Positions 26,372 to 34,165 of a DNA stretch of 64,000 bases are shown here, piece by piece (position 1 is the first letter of the stretch; each line of letters opens with the position of its first letter). The DNA is from Paracoccus fontiphilus. Lineage in GTDB: Bacteria > Pseudomonadota > Alphaproteobacteria > Rhodobacterales > Rhodobacteraceae. Position numbers and translations under genes: made by a program. The notes beneath the pieces were generated by a model, which ran no database searches, was not told the DNA's origin, and worked only from the letters and a program-made list of their open reading frames with translations. The stretch covers positions 30,129 through 94,128 of the forward strand of contig NZ_JAFNAW010000008.1 of assembly GCF_017356265.1 (NCBI RefSeq), written 5' to 3'.

Positions 26372-27379
26372 CTAACGGCGCCGAAGAAGTAAGGTCCTCA
26401 ATCTCAGGCCGGCAGAAAGGATGAACGGGGGGATCGTCAAGGAATAGTGGCCGCAGTTTGTTTCCAGGATATTCAACCTGGCTCCCGCGTCTCTCAGTTG
26501 GTCCACAAACCGCTTCGACAATTCAGGCAATACCACCCTGTCCCTTTGGGCCAGAACAATCAGGATGTCCAAATCTGGCCGAGCGAGCCGCTCGGTGTAG
26601 TTCTCCAGGTTGATTGGTCCCCAAGCCCTGTTCAGATCGGATAATTTGATCGACGGCTCCAAGCTGACACGGATCGACTGTGTTGCGCGACCCGTCCAAA
26701 CCATATCGGCAAGGCTTCCCGCCGTTAAAAACAACGCCGCCTTCTTGACCGTCCTATCGTGTGCCGCAATCAATCCCGCTATCCAAGATCCCAAACTTAT
26801 TCCGAGTACAGAAATCTCTTGGTAACCCTGAGCCTTCAGCCAACGTATGAGCTTTCGTCCATCCAATACTGCTTGTCTCACGGACTGTATGGTTCTGCCG
26901 AGATTTGCGCTCAGCATATAGTCAGCATGAGAGGAGCCCGGGCGCTTTCGCTCAAGATGATAGGGCAACGCGATTTCAACAACCGTTACGCCTTGCTGCG
27001 CAAACAATTTTGCCAGGAAATCATTCCGGGATCGGGCGTTCCAGTGATGGAACACGACCAAGGCTCGATCGAAGCCTTTGCCGGGTTTTATCCGAGCGAA
27101 TACTGTATTATTTTCGCTAGTTCCCGTGGATATAGCCGAAGGAAAACTGATCAACCCATTGTCCACCTTGATCGACAACTCGGACCCGACCGGTTCATCG
27201 AAATACGAAGGATCTGCTGCGGCCCGATCAGCGAGATGACAAAAGTCTGCGACGGTTGCGGCATTGGTTGCTCCCGGAAAGGCCAGTTTGGCAGCAAGGA
27301 CGAAGTCCGATGCTGCCTTTCCCTTCTCTCCGCGCTGCGCTCGTCGCTCATCCCAACGATCAAGCCACCTGTAGAGCAT
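26372..27379 (-). CDS. alpha/beta hydrolase-fold protein
   Basis: This 335-residue protein starts at ATG 27379 behind GAGAGG. The nucleophile elbow is GISLGSW (serine near residue 205). A later aspartate (LAQRDRVV) and histidine (ETNCGHYS) complete a plausible catalytic triad. FHHWNARSRNDFLAKLFAQ precedes the core, in the style of the ABHD18-like hydrolase group. No signal peptide is seen. The start overlaps within 18 bases of the stop of the upstream membrane-protein gene, so the two form an operon in a lower-GC insert. Substrate unknown; esterase or lipase activity is inferred from the fold. Confidence 0.75.
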   Translation of the reverse strand: MLYRWLDRWDERRAQRGEKGKAASDFVLAAKLAFPGATNAATVADFCHLADRAAADPSYFDEPVGSELSIKVDNGLISFPSAISTGTSENNTVFARIKPGKGFDRALVVFHHWNARSRNDFLAKLFAQQGVTVVEIALPYHLERKRPGSSHADYMLSANLGRTIQSVRQAVLDGRKLIRWLKAQGYQEISVLGISLGSWIAGLIAAHDRTVKKAALFLTAGSLADMVWTGRATQSIRVSLEPSIKLSDLNRAWGPINLENYTERLARPDLDILIVLAQRDRVVLPELSKRFVDQLRDAGARLNILETNCGHYSLTIPPFILSAGLRLRTLLLRRR

Positions 27380-27396
27380 GCGGGTTTTCCTCTCGC

Positions 27397-29061
27397 TTAT
27401 CGTCCACGCCGAAAGCTTGGATCGATCAAACTGTATACTGCGAGCAGACTGCCGATGCTTAGCATCATGGAAAAGCCGGTGAATAGATCGATGAGCAGGT
27501 AATTGACCACTAGCATTCCCACAACCCCAAACATCAACCCCCAACGCGGAGGAGTCGGACGATGACCATTGCCCAGTTGCCCTCCATATAAATCGTCAGG
27601 AGCATTTTGCGCTTCTGCGTGAACGAAAATCCGGTGAACTCGAGTGGCTCCGTGCAGGAAGACGGTACATGTCGTCAGCACGACAAGCAGGCTGCTATAA
27701 AGCGTCGGTCTACTGTAAGAAAGTCGCTCTATAGCCGCTTGTTGTCCGCTCACGACCGACATCAGGTCGTCCACAAGCCAGGCGACGATTGACTCTGATC
27801 GCGATAGCATGAACATATTTTGTAACCTCATACAGATAGCGATAAGTATCCCTAAAACGGTACATCGGAATATGCCGAGCATCACCTTGGTAGAGGATCC
27901 AAGAAGTTCTTCTCGCTTATCGGCAGTTGACAAAAGTTTTGGTACCCGGCCGATCTTCGATAAATCGTGGGCCAGTGTGAAGAGTAAGATCAAGCCTGCA
28001 AAGAAAATAAAGAAGCATACGCCCATATAGAGGTACGCGGCGCTAGTAAAAGCAATAGCTTCCGGTACCGATATGATATCAGGACGGTAAATTGCTATCC
28101 GGCCCCAGTCTACCCCGAAGTTGCCGGGATCACCTTTTAGCAATGGAACTAAGCATTCATTGATCCACTGAGCAGCAGCAGCGACAGGCAAACAGACTAC
28201 CAAGCATGCCCAGTATGAATATGAGTAGGCCTCAACGCTGTGCCTCCAGCCGAAATCAAGCTGGTCTTCTGTTTCAAAGGTCAGATTTGCACGGGCATCT
28301 TTTTTCCAGCTGGCGATCAACTCGCCCGCGAATACCAGATAAAGCGGAAGGAGTACCAAAAAGAGAACCGTCCAGTTCGGCGCCCACAAAAAACCCACCT
28401 GCTTTGTCGGTGCGCTTGAATGGCCGTAGAAGACGCTATGAATATCGACAACGTAGGAAAAGAAGCCCAGTGTCACGGCACCGGCAAAGACCGCCGCCGG
28501 CACATCCAGCAAGGAATCTCTACTGAAGAGTGCCTCGGACCAGCGTGCCAGACTGAAGCGCCGCAGTGATTCAGAAGGGGTATCCTTGGGTGATTTCTCT
28601 ACGTCTTGGAATTTCTCGTACTGGTAAGCCGATTGCTGGGCTGCATTCGTGGTCTCCAACGCATCGTGGCCCTGTTCGCTGATCTGCTTTCGTCTCTTGG
28701 CTGTCAGCCGCGATTGCGCCGCACTTAGTTCTACTTGCCATTCGCTGGTCGCATCCGGATCATCACACCCCAGTATCCTTGCCAGCCACCGGATGTTGGT
28801 TGTGCTGATCCCCTTATTGTTTTTCTGAAACCAGAGCTGGACGGTTCTCAGATCAACGCCGACGCGATTGCCATCGATCTGTGAGATCGCTTCGGCGAGA
28901 AGCTCGGGCGTCCATGGGCCGGCGGGAAACCCATCTTTGTCCGCCGGCCGACCTGCACCTGCGGCAGCTATTTGGGCAAAGAGTTCCTTGAAGTCACTCC
29001 CGTCCTTCGGGGGTGGCAGAAAAAACTTGCTGTTTTTTCTCAAAGGTTTGGCGGGTTCCAT
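27397..29061 (-). CDS. HTH-plus-multipass membrane protein
   Basis: This 554-residue protein has an N-terminal helix-turn-helix-like region (about 45-105: LAEAISQIDG, VDLRTVQLWFQ and ISTTNIRWLARILG, a lambda-repressor-like pattern). A charged linker leads to about seven hydrophobic segments, e.g. PNWTVLFLVLLPLYLVFAG and YMGVCFFIFFAGLILLFTL. A DNA-binding domain joined to a membrane domain suggests membrane-linked regulation. I have a loose association with the RcgA putative-transporter group linked to conjugation in rhizobia, but cannot verify it. GC content is lower than in the backbone. Confidence 0.7.
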   Translation of the reverse strand: MEPAKPLRKNSKFFLPPPKDGSDFKELFAQIAAAGAGRPADKDGFPAGPWTPELLAEAISQIDGNRVGVDLRTVQLWFQKNNKGISTTNIRWLARILGCDDPDATSEWQVELSAAQSRLTAKRRKQISEQGHDALETTNAAQQSAYQYEKFQDVEKSPKDTPSESLRRFSLARWSEALFSRDSLLDVPAAVFAGAVTLGFFSYVVDIHSVFYGHSSAPTKQVGFLWAPNWTVLFLVLLPLYLVFAGELIASWKKDARANLTFETEDQLDFGWRHSVEAYSYSYWACLVVCLPVAAAAQWINECLVPLLKGDPGNFGVDWGRIAIYRPDIISVPEAIAFTSAAYLYMGVCFFIFFAGLILLFTLAHDLSKIGRVPKLLSTADKREELLGSSTKVMLGIFRCTVLGILIAICMRLQNMFMLSRSESIVAWLVDDLMSVVSGQQAAIERLSYSRPTLYSSLLVVLTTCTVFLHGATRVHRIFVHAEAQNAPDDLYGGQLGNGHRPTPPRWGLMFGVVGMLVVNYLLIDLFTGFSMMLSIGSLLAVYSLIDPSFRRGR

Positions 29062-29221
29062 TTCGTTTCGTTTCGCCTGACTTCGTATCCTCTCGTGACT
29101 TCTTTCTTCATGGAAGCACAGCTACAGGGAGGCAGGAAGGATTTTGTCAGTCCAAGCGCGTGAGACATCGGCATAAACGTTCCTTGCGGACCGAGAAGTT
29201 GATCACCTGGCGGAGGGATTC

Positions 29222-29431
29222 ATGATGCACCAGGACCACACGACAAAACGGGAGGCAATCCTAATGGAAACCGTAGTGGATGGACGGACAACACGCGCGC
29301 TTTATCGCTGGAACACGGGCGAATTTTCACAGATTTCCGTGCCGGACAACTTTTTCTTCGATCCTTCGAGAGCCATCCGTCCGCAGACGTACTCACAATC
29401 ACCCGTTGCCACGCGAACCCAGGAGGAGTAA
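29222..29431 (+). CDS. small hypothetical protein
   Basis: This 69-residue protein has ATG 29222 directly after a good site (GGAGGGATTC). The central part YRWNTGEFSQISVPDNFFFD looks like a small beta domain; no signal or membrane segment is seen. It is divergent from the membrane-protein gene and 38 bases upstream of the secreted protein at 29470, so the two may be co-transcribed. No family recognised. Confidence 0.55.
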   Translation: MMHQDHTTKREAILMETVVDGRTTRALYRWNTGEFSQISVPDNFFFDPSRAIRPQTYSQSPVATRTQEE

Positions 29432-29469
29432 TCATAATACCGATCTGCCTAGCAGATAGGTGAAACGCG

Positions 29470-30042
29470 ATGACACATTGGCGCAGGATACGCGACATCG
29501 TCGCAGGCGGACTGATCAACGCATTCTTGGTCTCCATGCCACATTCCGCCTTTTCCTACCCCATTGATTGCGCCATTTTGCTCTGTATGGCTGGCAGCTT
29601 TCCGGCATCGGCTGAATGCGCAGCCGCCAAAGCCGAGGTGATCCGTCGCATCACCCCCTGGCCCGTTGAGCCGCCGTTGCAACTCTGGCGATGCCCGATG
29701 GGAAGCAGCCCAAGCCTGCCGATTGAAGGCGGGGAAATCTTGTCTCCGGAGATTACGGCTTATCGTGACGCGATTGAGGTCTGGCACCTTGCCAAGCATG
29801 TGACGAATGGCAGTGGAGGCCGGGACATCTATCTGACAACCCTGAGAGGCACCTACGATGAGGCGGGTCATTTTGTGCGACAAAGCGTTGGCGAGAATGA
29901 CTGGCCAGCGTGGCTCCAATCCACCGTCCAGGCAAGAACTGGAAGCACGCTCCTCAATAGTTACGGCACAAGCTTTCGGGCGATCGTGCTGCGCATGCAG
30001 GATTACACCGGCACATACTTCACGGAATGGGTCAGCTACTGA
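29470..30042 (+). CDS. secreted hypothetical protein
   Basis: This 190-residue protein has an N-terminal hydrophobic export signal (GGLINAFLVSMPHSAFS). Cysteines near the new N terminus (DCAILLCMA, AECAAA, RCPMG) could form disulfides. The rest has a soluble pattern with SPEITAYRDAIEVWHLAKH. No family recognised. It stands before the RepC-like gene in what appears to be the element's second backbone block. Start ATG 29470 is the first in frame. Confidence 0.6.
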   Translation: MTHWRRIRDIVAGGLINAFLVSMPHSAFSYPIDCAILLCMAGSFPASAECAAAKAEVIRRITPWPVEPPLQLWRCPMGSSPSLPIEGGEILSPEITAYRDAIEVWHLAKHVTNGSGGRDIYLTTLRGTYDEAGHFVRQSVGENDWPAWLQSTVQARTGSTLLNSYGTSFRAIVLRMQDYTGTYFTEWVSY

Positions 30043-30263
30043 CGTCTTCGTTGGCGCGCGAGCATTCCACGACGGAGATAACAGACAACGAGGTCACAAA
30101 AACGGTCACTTAGAAATGGAAAACCCCCGCGCGGGGTCCGCACGAGGGAAGGTTCGATAACACAGGTTTGCAGACCTGTATCAGCTCTCGAGTTAGGAGC
30201 GATCGTGATTGAATCCTTCCCATAAATCAAGCCTGAAAACGCATCCGTGCGAACGAAGGCGTA

Positions 30264-31550
30264 ATGGCTGCGGCTCCCGTGCTCCCAGTTTCCGAGGAGC
30301 AAATGGTACAAACCTTCACAGCAATGGCCGATCCCTTTCGCAGCCTGCCGCGTTCTCCAATCCTACCTTACGGATGGCAACGCGACACCTTCATTCACCT
30401 TGTTGAGCGGGTCGCCCCGCACCTCGGCATTGGCCGGGCAGCCGCGCATACATGGGCCCGGCTTGCTTCCATGACCCGGCCCGGCGACTGGGTAGAACAC
30501 GGCCGAGAGCCCAGCGTTTACGCCGCTGCGTCCGAGCTCGCGAAAATTCTGGCTCTCTCGGATGCACGGTTGCGGGCGCACACGGCGCGGCTGGAGCGGG
30601 CAGGGCTTATCGAGCGAAGGACAGCCGCAAACGGCAGCCGATCGCGCCACGCGGGAACTGGTCTGTTCTTCAGCGGCGTCATCAACCGGTTTTCCGAACT
30701 GAACGCCCTGGACGCGCAACTGACCACGGCGCGGCGCAGGGCGATCTATCTCCGAGGTCAACGTAGCACACATTGGCGCTGCCTTCGTCAGGTTTTGGAG
30801 CAACTCCACGATGTTGCCTCCCAAGATGCGCGTGTCCAAGCCATAGCGGCCGCTTTTGCTGCTTGGCCTCGCGCCGATCGGCTGCATGCCATGACCCTGG
30901 ACACGCTTGCCGCGCACGAGATCGAAGCAGATATATTGACGCAAGCTGCCCTCGATCTGCTGGAAACGCTCCAGAAATCGAGCGATCGACCGCTCAAAAA
31001 CGAGCGGTCCCATCTACAAGATACAAGCGAAGATTTTTCCTTGTCTTGTGACGCTCACCCTGGGAGGCAACGGCCTGCCGAAGAACGGGCGTTTGGCCGA
31101 CGCTCCAGCGGGTCGCCGCAAACAGCAAACCCAGATGCCGGGAACGGGTTTGACACGCGACCGATAGCCTCCGGAAGCGAATGGCTTGGCCAACTCGGCC
31201 CTGAGCGACTGTTCTGGCTGGCCTCACCTGAGATGCAGTTCTACCTGTCGGGGCGGGCCGATCCCCAGTGCCTGAGGTGGCACGATGTCATCTGGACGGC
31301 TGAGCGGCGGGTTCTGGACCTGAGCATCCACCCCTCGGCCTGGTCCAGTGCCTGCGCTGCAATGGGGCCGGATTGCGCGGCACTGGCCATGCTGATCCTG
31401 GACGCACGCAGAACCGATCCCGTGACGCCGATCATCAGCCCCGGCGGATATCTGCGCGGCATGACGCGGGCTTGGCTGCAGGGTGACCTGAACCTGATGG
31501 GCAGTCTGATCGGGCTCAGCGAACGCCGGCGACGGGAGGAGGCACCATGA
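30264..31550 (+). CDS. RepC-like replication protein with N-terminal winged helix
   Basis: This 428-residue protein starts at ATG 30264 after GAAGG. The N-terminal 170 residues match the plasmid RepC initiator layout: HLVERVAPHLGIGRAAAHTW, then GDWVEHGREPSVYAAASELA, and a winged helix (ALSDARLRAHTARLERAGLI). RepC starts replication of alphaproteobacterial plasmids by binding within its own gene. RepA and RepB partners are not adjacent, so this is not a standard repABC unit; the ParB-like protein at the window start may relate. The C terminus is divergent. The gene overlaps the next one (ATGA). Confidence 0.72.
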   Translation: MAAAPVLPVSEEQMVQTFTAMADPFRSLPRSPILPYGWQRDTFIHLVERVAPHLGIGRAAAHTWARLASMTRPGDWVEHGREPSVYAAASELAKILALSDARLRAHTARLERAGLIERRTAANGSRSRHAGTGLFFSGVINRFSELNALDAQLTTARRRAIYLRGQRSTHWRCLRQVLEQLHDVASQDARVQAIAAAFAAWPRADRLHAMTLDTLAAHEIEADILTQAALDLLETLQKSSDRPLKNERSHLQDTSEDFSLSCDAHPGRQRPAEERAFGRRSSGSPQTANPDAGNGFDTRPIASGSEWLGQLGPERLFWLASPEMQFYLSGRADPQCLRWHDVIWTAERRVLDLSIHPSAWSSACAAMGPDCAALAMLILDARRTDPVTPIISPGGYLRGMTRAWLQGDLNLMGSLIGLSERRRREEAP

Positions 31551-31894
31551 CCGGTCATTGCGTTGTTGCGGCCGCCCTGCTGGCGATGGTCTTGGTTCCC
31601 GTCCCTGCAAAAGCGCAGGCTCCGGTCTGCGTTCCCCCAGAAGAACCCTGGGTGCCGCAGAAGGACGCAGACATCCAAGCCTATGTCGATCTGGTGGCGG
31701 CCGATTTCGAACGGTACTTTTCGGATCTGACCCGGTATTTCCAGTGCCTGGAGCAGGCGTGGCAGGATGGTCTTGCCCATGGCCGCCAGGTCTCTTCCGC
31801 GCGCGACGTTTTCCTAGCGCGGGCGAGGGCGCTTGGCCTGGGGGCAAACCTCGGTGTCGATCCAATGGAGCCGTCGGGACGGAGGCCGGAATGA
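31547..31894 (+). CDS. periplasmic hypothetical protein
   Basis: This 115-residue protein has a signal peptide (about 1-24, ending PAKAQA). The mature part contains two cysteines (PVCVPP, FQCLEQ) and a helical stretch ADFERYFSDLTRYFQ. It overlaps both neighbours by 4 bases, so it is part of a tight operon from the RepC-like gene to the DUF1173 gene. No family recognised. Confidence 0.65.
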   Translation: MTGHCVVAAALLAMVLVPVPAKAQAPVCVPPEEPWVPQKDADIQAYVDLVAADFERYFSDLTRYFQCLEQAWQDGLAHGRQVSSARDVFLARARALGLGANLGVDPMEPSGRRPE

Positions 31895-32418
31895 GAACTG
31901 GCGCACCGCTCTTTATGATGGTGATGGTCGCGGCTACTCTGATGGGTACGATGCGGCTGCCGACGCCCAGGGCTGCGATCGAGGGTCCGGCGCGGGTGAT
32001 CGATGGCGACACCCTTGTCATCGGCGGGTGGCATACCCGCATCTTGGGTATAGACGCCCCAGAACTTGACCAGACCTGCCATGCCTCAACGGGGCAGACC
32101 TGGGCTTGCGGTCGGGACGCCAGACAGGCCTTGGCGGCGCGCGTGGGCCGGCGGCAGGTTTCCTGCCGTGTTGCTGGTCAGGACCGCTATGGCCGCGCAC
32201 TTGCCCGCTGCGCCACAGGAGGAACTGATCTGGCCGGCTGGCTGGTCCGCGAGGGATGGGCAATCCCTGCCGGCAACGAGCAGAAGAGGTACAGGGCCGC
32301 CAGTCAAAAGGCCCGCGCCAATGGGGCAGGCATGTGGCGAGGCAGCTTCATTCGGCCTGCGGACTGGCGCAGGGCAGGGGACCCGCAGCGGAAGAAAGGC
32401 GCAGTCCATGAACGATGA
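31891..32418 (+). CDS. exported thermonuclease-family (SNase) nuclease
   Basis: This 175-residue protein starts at ATG 31891 (ATGA overlap). It has an N-terminal export signal (about 1-28) and one staphylococcal-nuclease domain. VIDGDTLVIGG, RILGIDAPELDQTC and the later DRYGRALARC supply the calcium-binding aspartates and active-site arginines. It probably cuts nucleic acid in the envelope. SNase-like genes are common in conjugative elements of this group. A longer frame upstream lacks a signal and overlaps the previous gene completely. Confidence 0.88.
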   Translation: MRTGAPLFMMVMVAATLMGTMRLPTPRAAIEGPARVIDGDTLVIGGWHTRILGIDAPELDQTCHASTGQTWACGRDARQALAARVGRRQVSCRVAGQDRYGRALARCATGGTDLAGWLVREGWAIPAGNEQKRYRAASQKARANGAGMWRGSFIRPADWRRAGDPQRKKGAVHER

Positions 32419-33616
32419 TGCCCCCTCCTACCGGCTCGGGCACCTGCATTTCGGCGACGATGCTCCGAACCTGCAATGCGTGCTCGCGCGGGCCCATGAG
32501 GGGCATGCCCGCCCCCTGTGCCAATGCTGCCAGGCTGAGCCGCCCATGTACGTGGCCTTGATCAACGGTGTGTTTTACCTCAAGCGCATGCCTGGAACCG
32601 GGCATATGCATGACCCTGCCTGCCCATCCTTCGACACACCCCCGGAGCTCTCAGGACTTGGGCCGCTGGCCGGGCAGGCGATCGTCACGGACAAGGCAGG
32701 CGACACCACGCTCAGGCTTGGCTTTTCGCTGTCCCTTCGAGGAAGCAGACACGGATCGGAGGCCGAAGACAGTGACTCCGAGGCGGCATCGGTGACCGCC
32801 ACCGTGCGCAAGCTGCGGCTCCTCGCCCTTTTGCATTATCTCTGGCACGCTGCGGGACTGACCACATGGCGAAAGGCTTACGGGCGGCGCAGCTGGTGGA
32901 TCGTGCACCGCGAACTCTGCCTCGCGGCAACCCGTGCTCGGATCCGGGCCGGTCCACTGTCGGACATCCTCTTTGTTCCGCCACCCTATGTCGTTGAGGA
33001 CAAGGAGCGCCTGGCGGGAGAGCGGCGGCGCTTTCTCGCCAGACTGCAGCCGGTGGCAGGTAAACCCACGGGGCTTGGTCTGCTGGTGGCCGAGCTCAAG
33101 GGGCAGGAGCCTTCGCAATACGGCCGCAAGCTCCGCTTCAAGCATCTGCCGGACTTTTCCGTTTTCATCGACAGCGACACAGCCCGGCGGTTCGACCGGG
33201 CTGCCGCCCGAAAGGTCCGGCTCGTCGAGGCCACGCCGAACAGCCATCTGATGGCGATCGCGACCTTTGCCGCAAAAGGCAGTTATGCCGAGATCCGCGA
33301 GATTGCCCTGATGGCGGTCGATGCCCGGTGGGTCCCCTTTGCGGGCGAGCGCGATCACGCGCTGCTCGAAGCCCTCGCCGAGCGGGATTTCGTTCGCTGC
33401 CTGCCCTACAACCTGCCGGCGGATGCGCCCATTGCCACCGCCGTGCTGCTCGATGCCGAGAGACCGATTGCGCTCTATGCGCCAGCCCCGGACATGGCGG
33501 GGGATCGCGAGGAGGAGCTGCACCGGATTGCTGCAGAGGGCCTCTATCCCGCCTGGCACTGGCCGGCATCAGACTTCGACATGCCGGAACTTCCTCGGAG
33601 ACGAGAAGGCAGGTGA
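32408..33616 (+). CDS. DUF1173 family protein
   Basis: This 402-residue protein starts at ATG 32408 and overlaps the nuclease gene by 11 bases. It matches the DUF1173 pattern: an early cysteine cluster (PLCQCCQAEPPMYVA), HDPACPSF, then LLALLHYLWHAAGLTTW in the middle and a conserved C-terminal part. DUF1173 proteins are found almost only on alphaproteobacterial plasmids and ICEs; their function is unknown. The cysteine/histidine cluster suggests zinc binding. Confidence 0.82.
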   Translation: MNDDAPSYRLGHLHFGDDAPNLQCVLARAHEGHARPLCQCCQAEPPMYVALINGVFYLKRMPGTGHMHDPACPSFDTPPELSGLGPLAGQAIVTDKAGDTTLRLGFSLSLRGSRHGSEAEDSDSEAASVTATVRKLRLLALLHYLWHAAGLTTWRKAYGRRSWWIVHRELCLAATRARIRAGPLSDILFVPPPYVVEDKERLAGERRRFLARLQPVAGKPTGLGLLVAELKGQEPSQYGRKLRFKHLPDFSVFIDSDTARRFDRAAARKVRLVEATPNSHLMAIATFAAKGSYAEIREIALMAVDARWVPFAGERDHALLEALAERDFVRCLPYNLPADAPIATAVLLDAERPIALYAPAPDMAGDREEELHRIAAEGLYPAWHWPASDFDMPELPRRREGR

Positions 33617-33879
33617 TGGATGTGGTCCGCACCGAACCGATGGCCGCAAACTATCAAGGATCCGAATCCCTGCGGCCGAATCGATTCAGATTTCTCATTG
33701 GACCTATCCTGCACCTGGGCGCAGACTCTCCGCCATGGTGGTCACAAAAGCTCTATGCTGCGCTGATCCGGCACCAGCTGGACATGCTCTTCCCGAGCCT
33801 CCCGGCGCCATGGCCCCACGATGTCTCGGCAGGTCTTTCGACAGCAGGCTTCACACCATTTCTGCACGCCATCCCATGA
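33616..33879 (+). CDS. small hypothetical protein
   Basis: This is an 87-residue frame starting at ATG 33616, which shares a base with the DUF1173 stop (TGATG). The middle segment GPILHLGADSPPWWSQKLYA and proline-rich C terminus show no known motif. Translational coupling supports it; composition is otherwise uninformative. It could be a real small backbone gene or a chance frame. Confidence 0.45.
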   Translation: MDVVRTEPMAANYQGSESLRPNRFRFLIGPILHLGADSPPWWSQKLYAALIRHQLDMLFPSLPAPWPHDVSAGLSTAGFTPFLHAIP

Positions 33880-33897
33880 CACAGGGAGGACACGTTC

Positions 33898-34131
33898 ATG
33901 CCCAACTTCACCGCCCATGACCATCCGGCCCTGGCGGTCGGCTGCCCCACCTGCGGCAAGGCGCCTGATGAATGGTGCTGCGGCGCCAACGGCCAGCCGT
34001 CGCGCGATCTGCACAAGGCGCGTCAGGCCGAGGCGGACCGGCAGTTCATCGACCAGCATGGCTACGGGGCAGCCATCATCCATGCCGCGTCCGGGTGGCT
34101 GATCGACCCTCAGGGTTGCGCTCGGGACTGA
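33898..34131 (+). CDS. small zinc-binding protein (CPTCG...C...H type)
   Basis: This 77-residue protein starts at ATG 33898 after a GGGAGGA site. CPTCGKAPDEWCCGANG followed by DLHKARQAEADR matches the compact zinc-binding pattern CPxCGxxPxxxC...HxxR seen in small phage and plasmid proteins. It could contact DNA, RNA or protein. It is the last gene of the operon and convergent with the helicase gene 35 bases on. Confidence 0.68.
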   Translation: MPNFTAHDHPALAVGCPTCGKAPDEWCCGANGQPSRDLHKARQAEADRQFIDQHGYGAAIIHAASGWLIDPQGCARD

Positions 34132-34165
34132 CGATCAGGGCCTTGGGTGCAATATCCGCAGCCGG

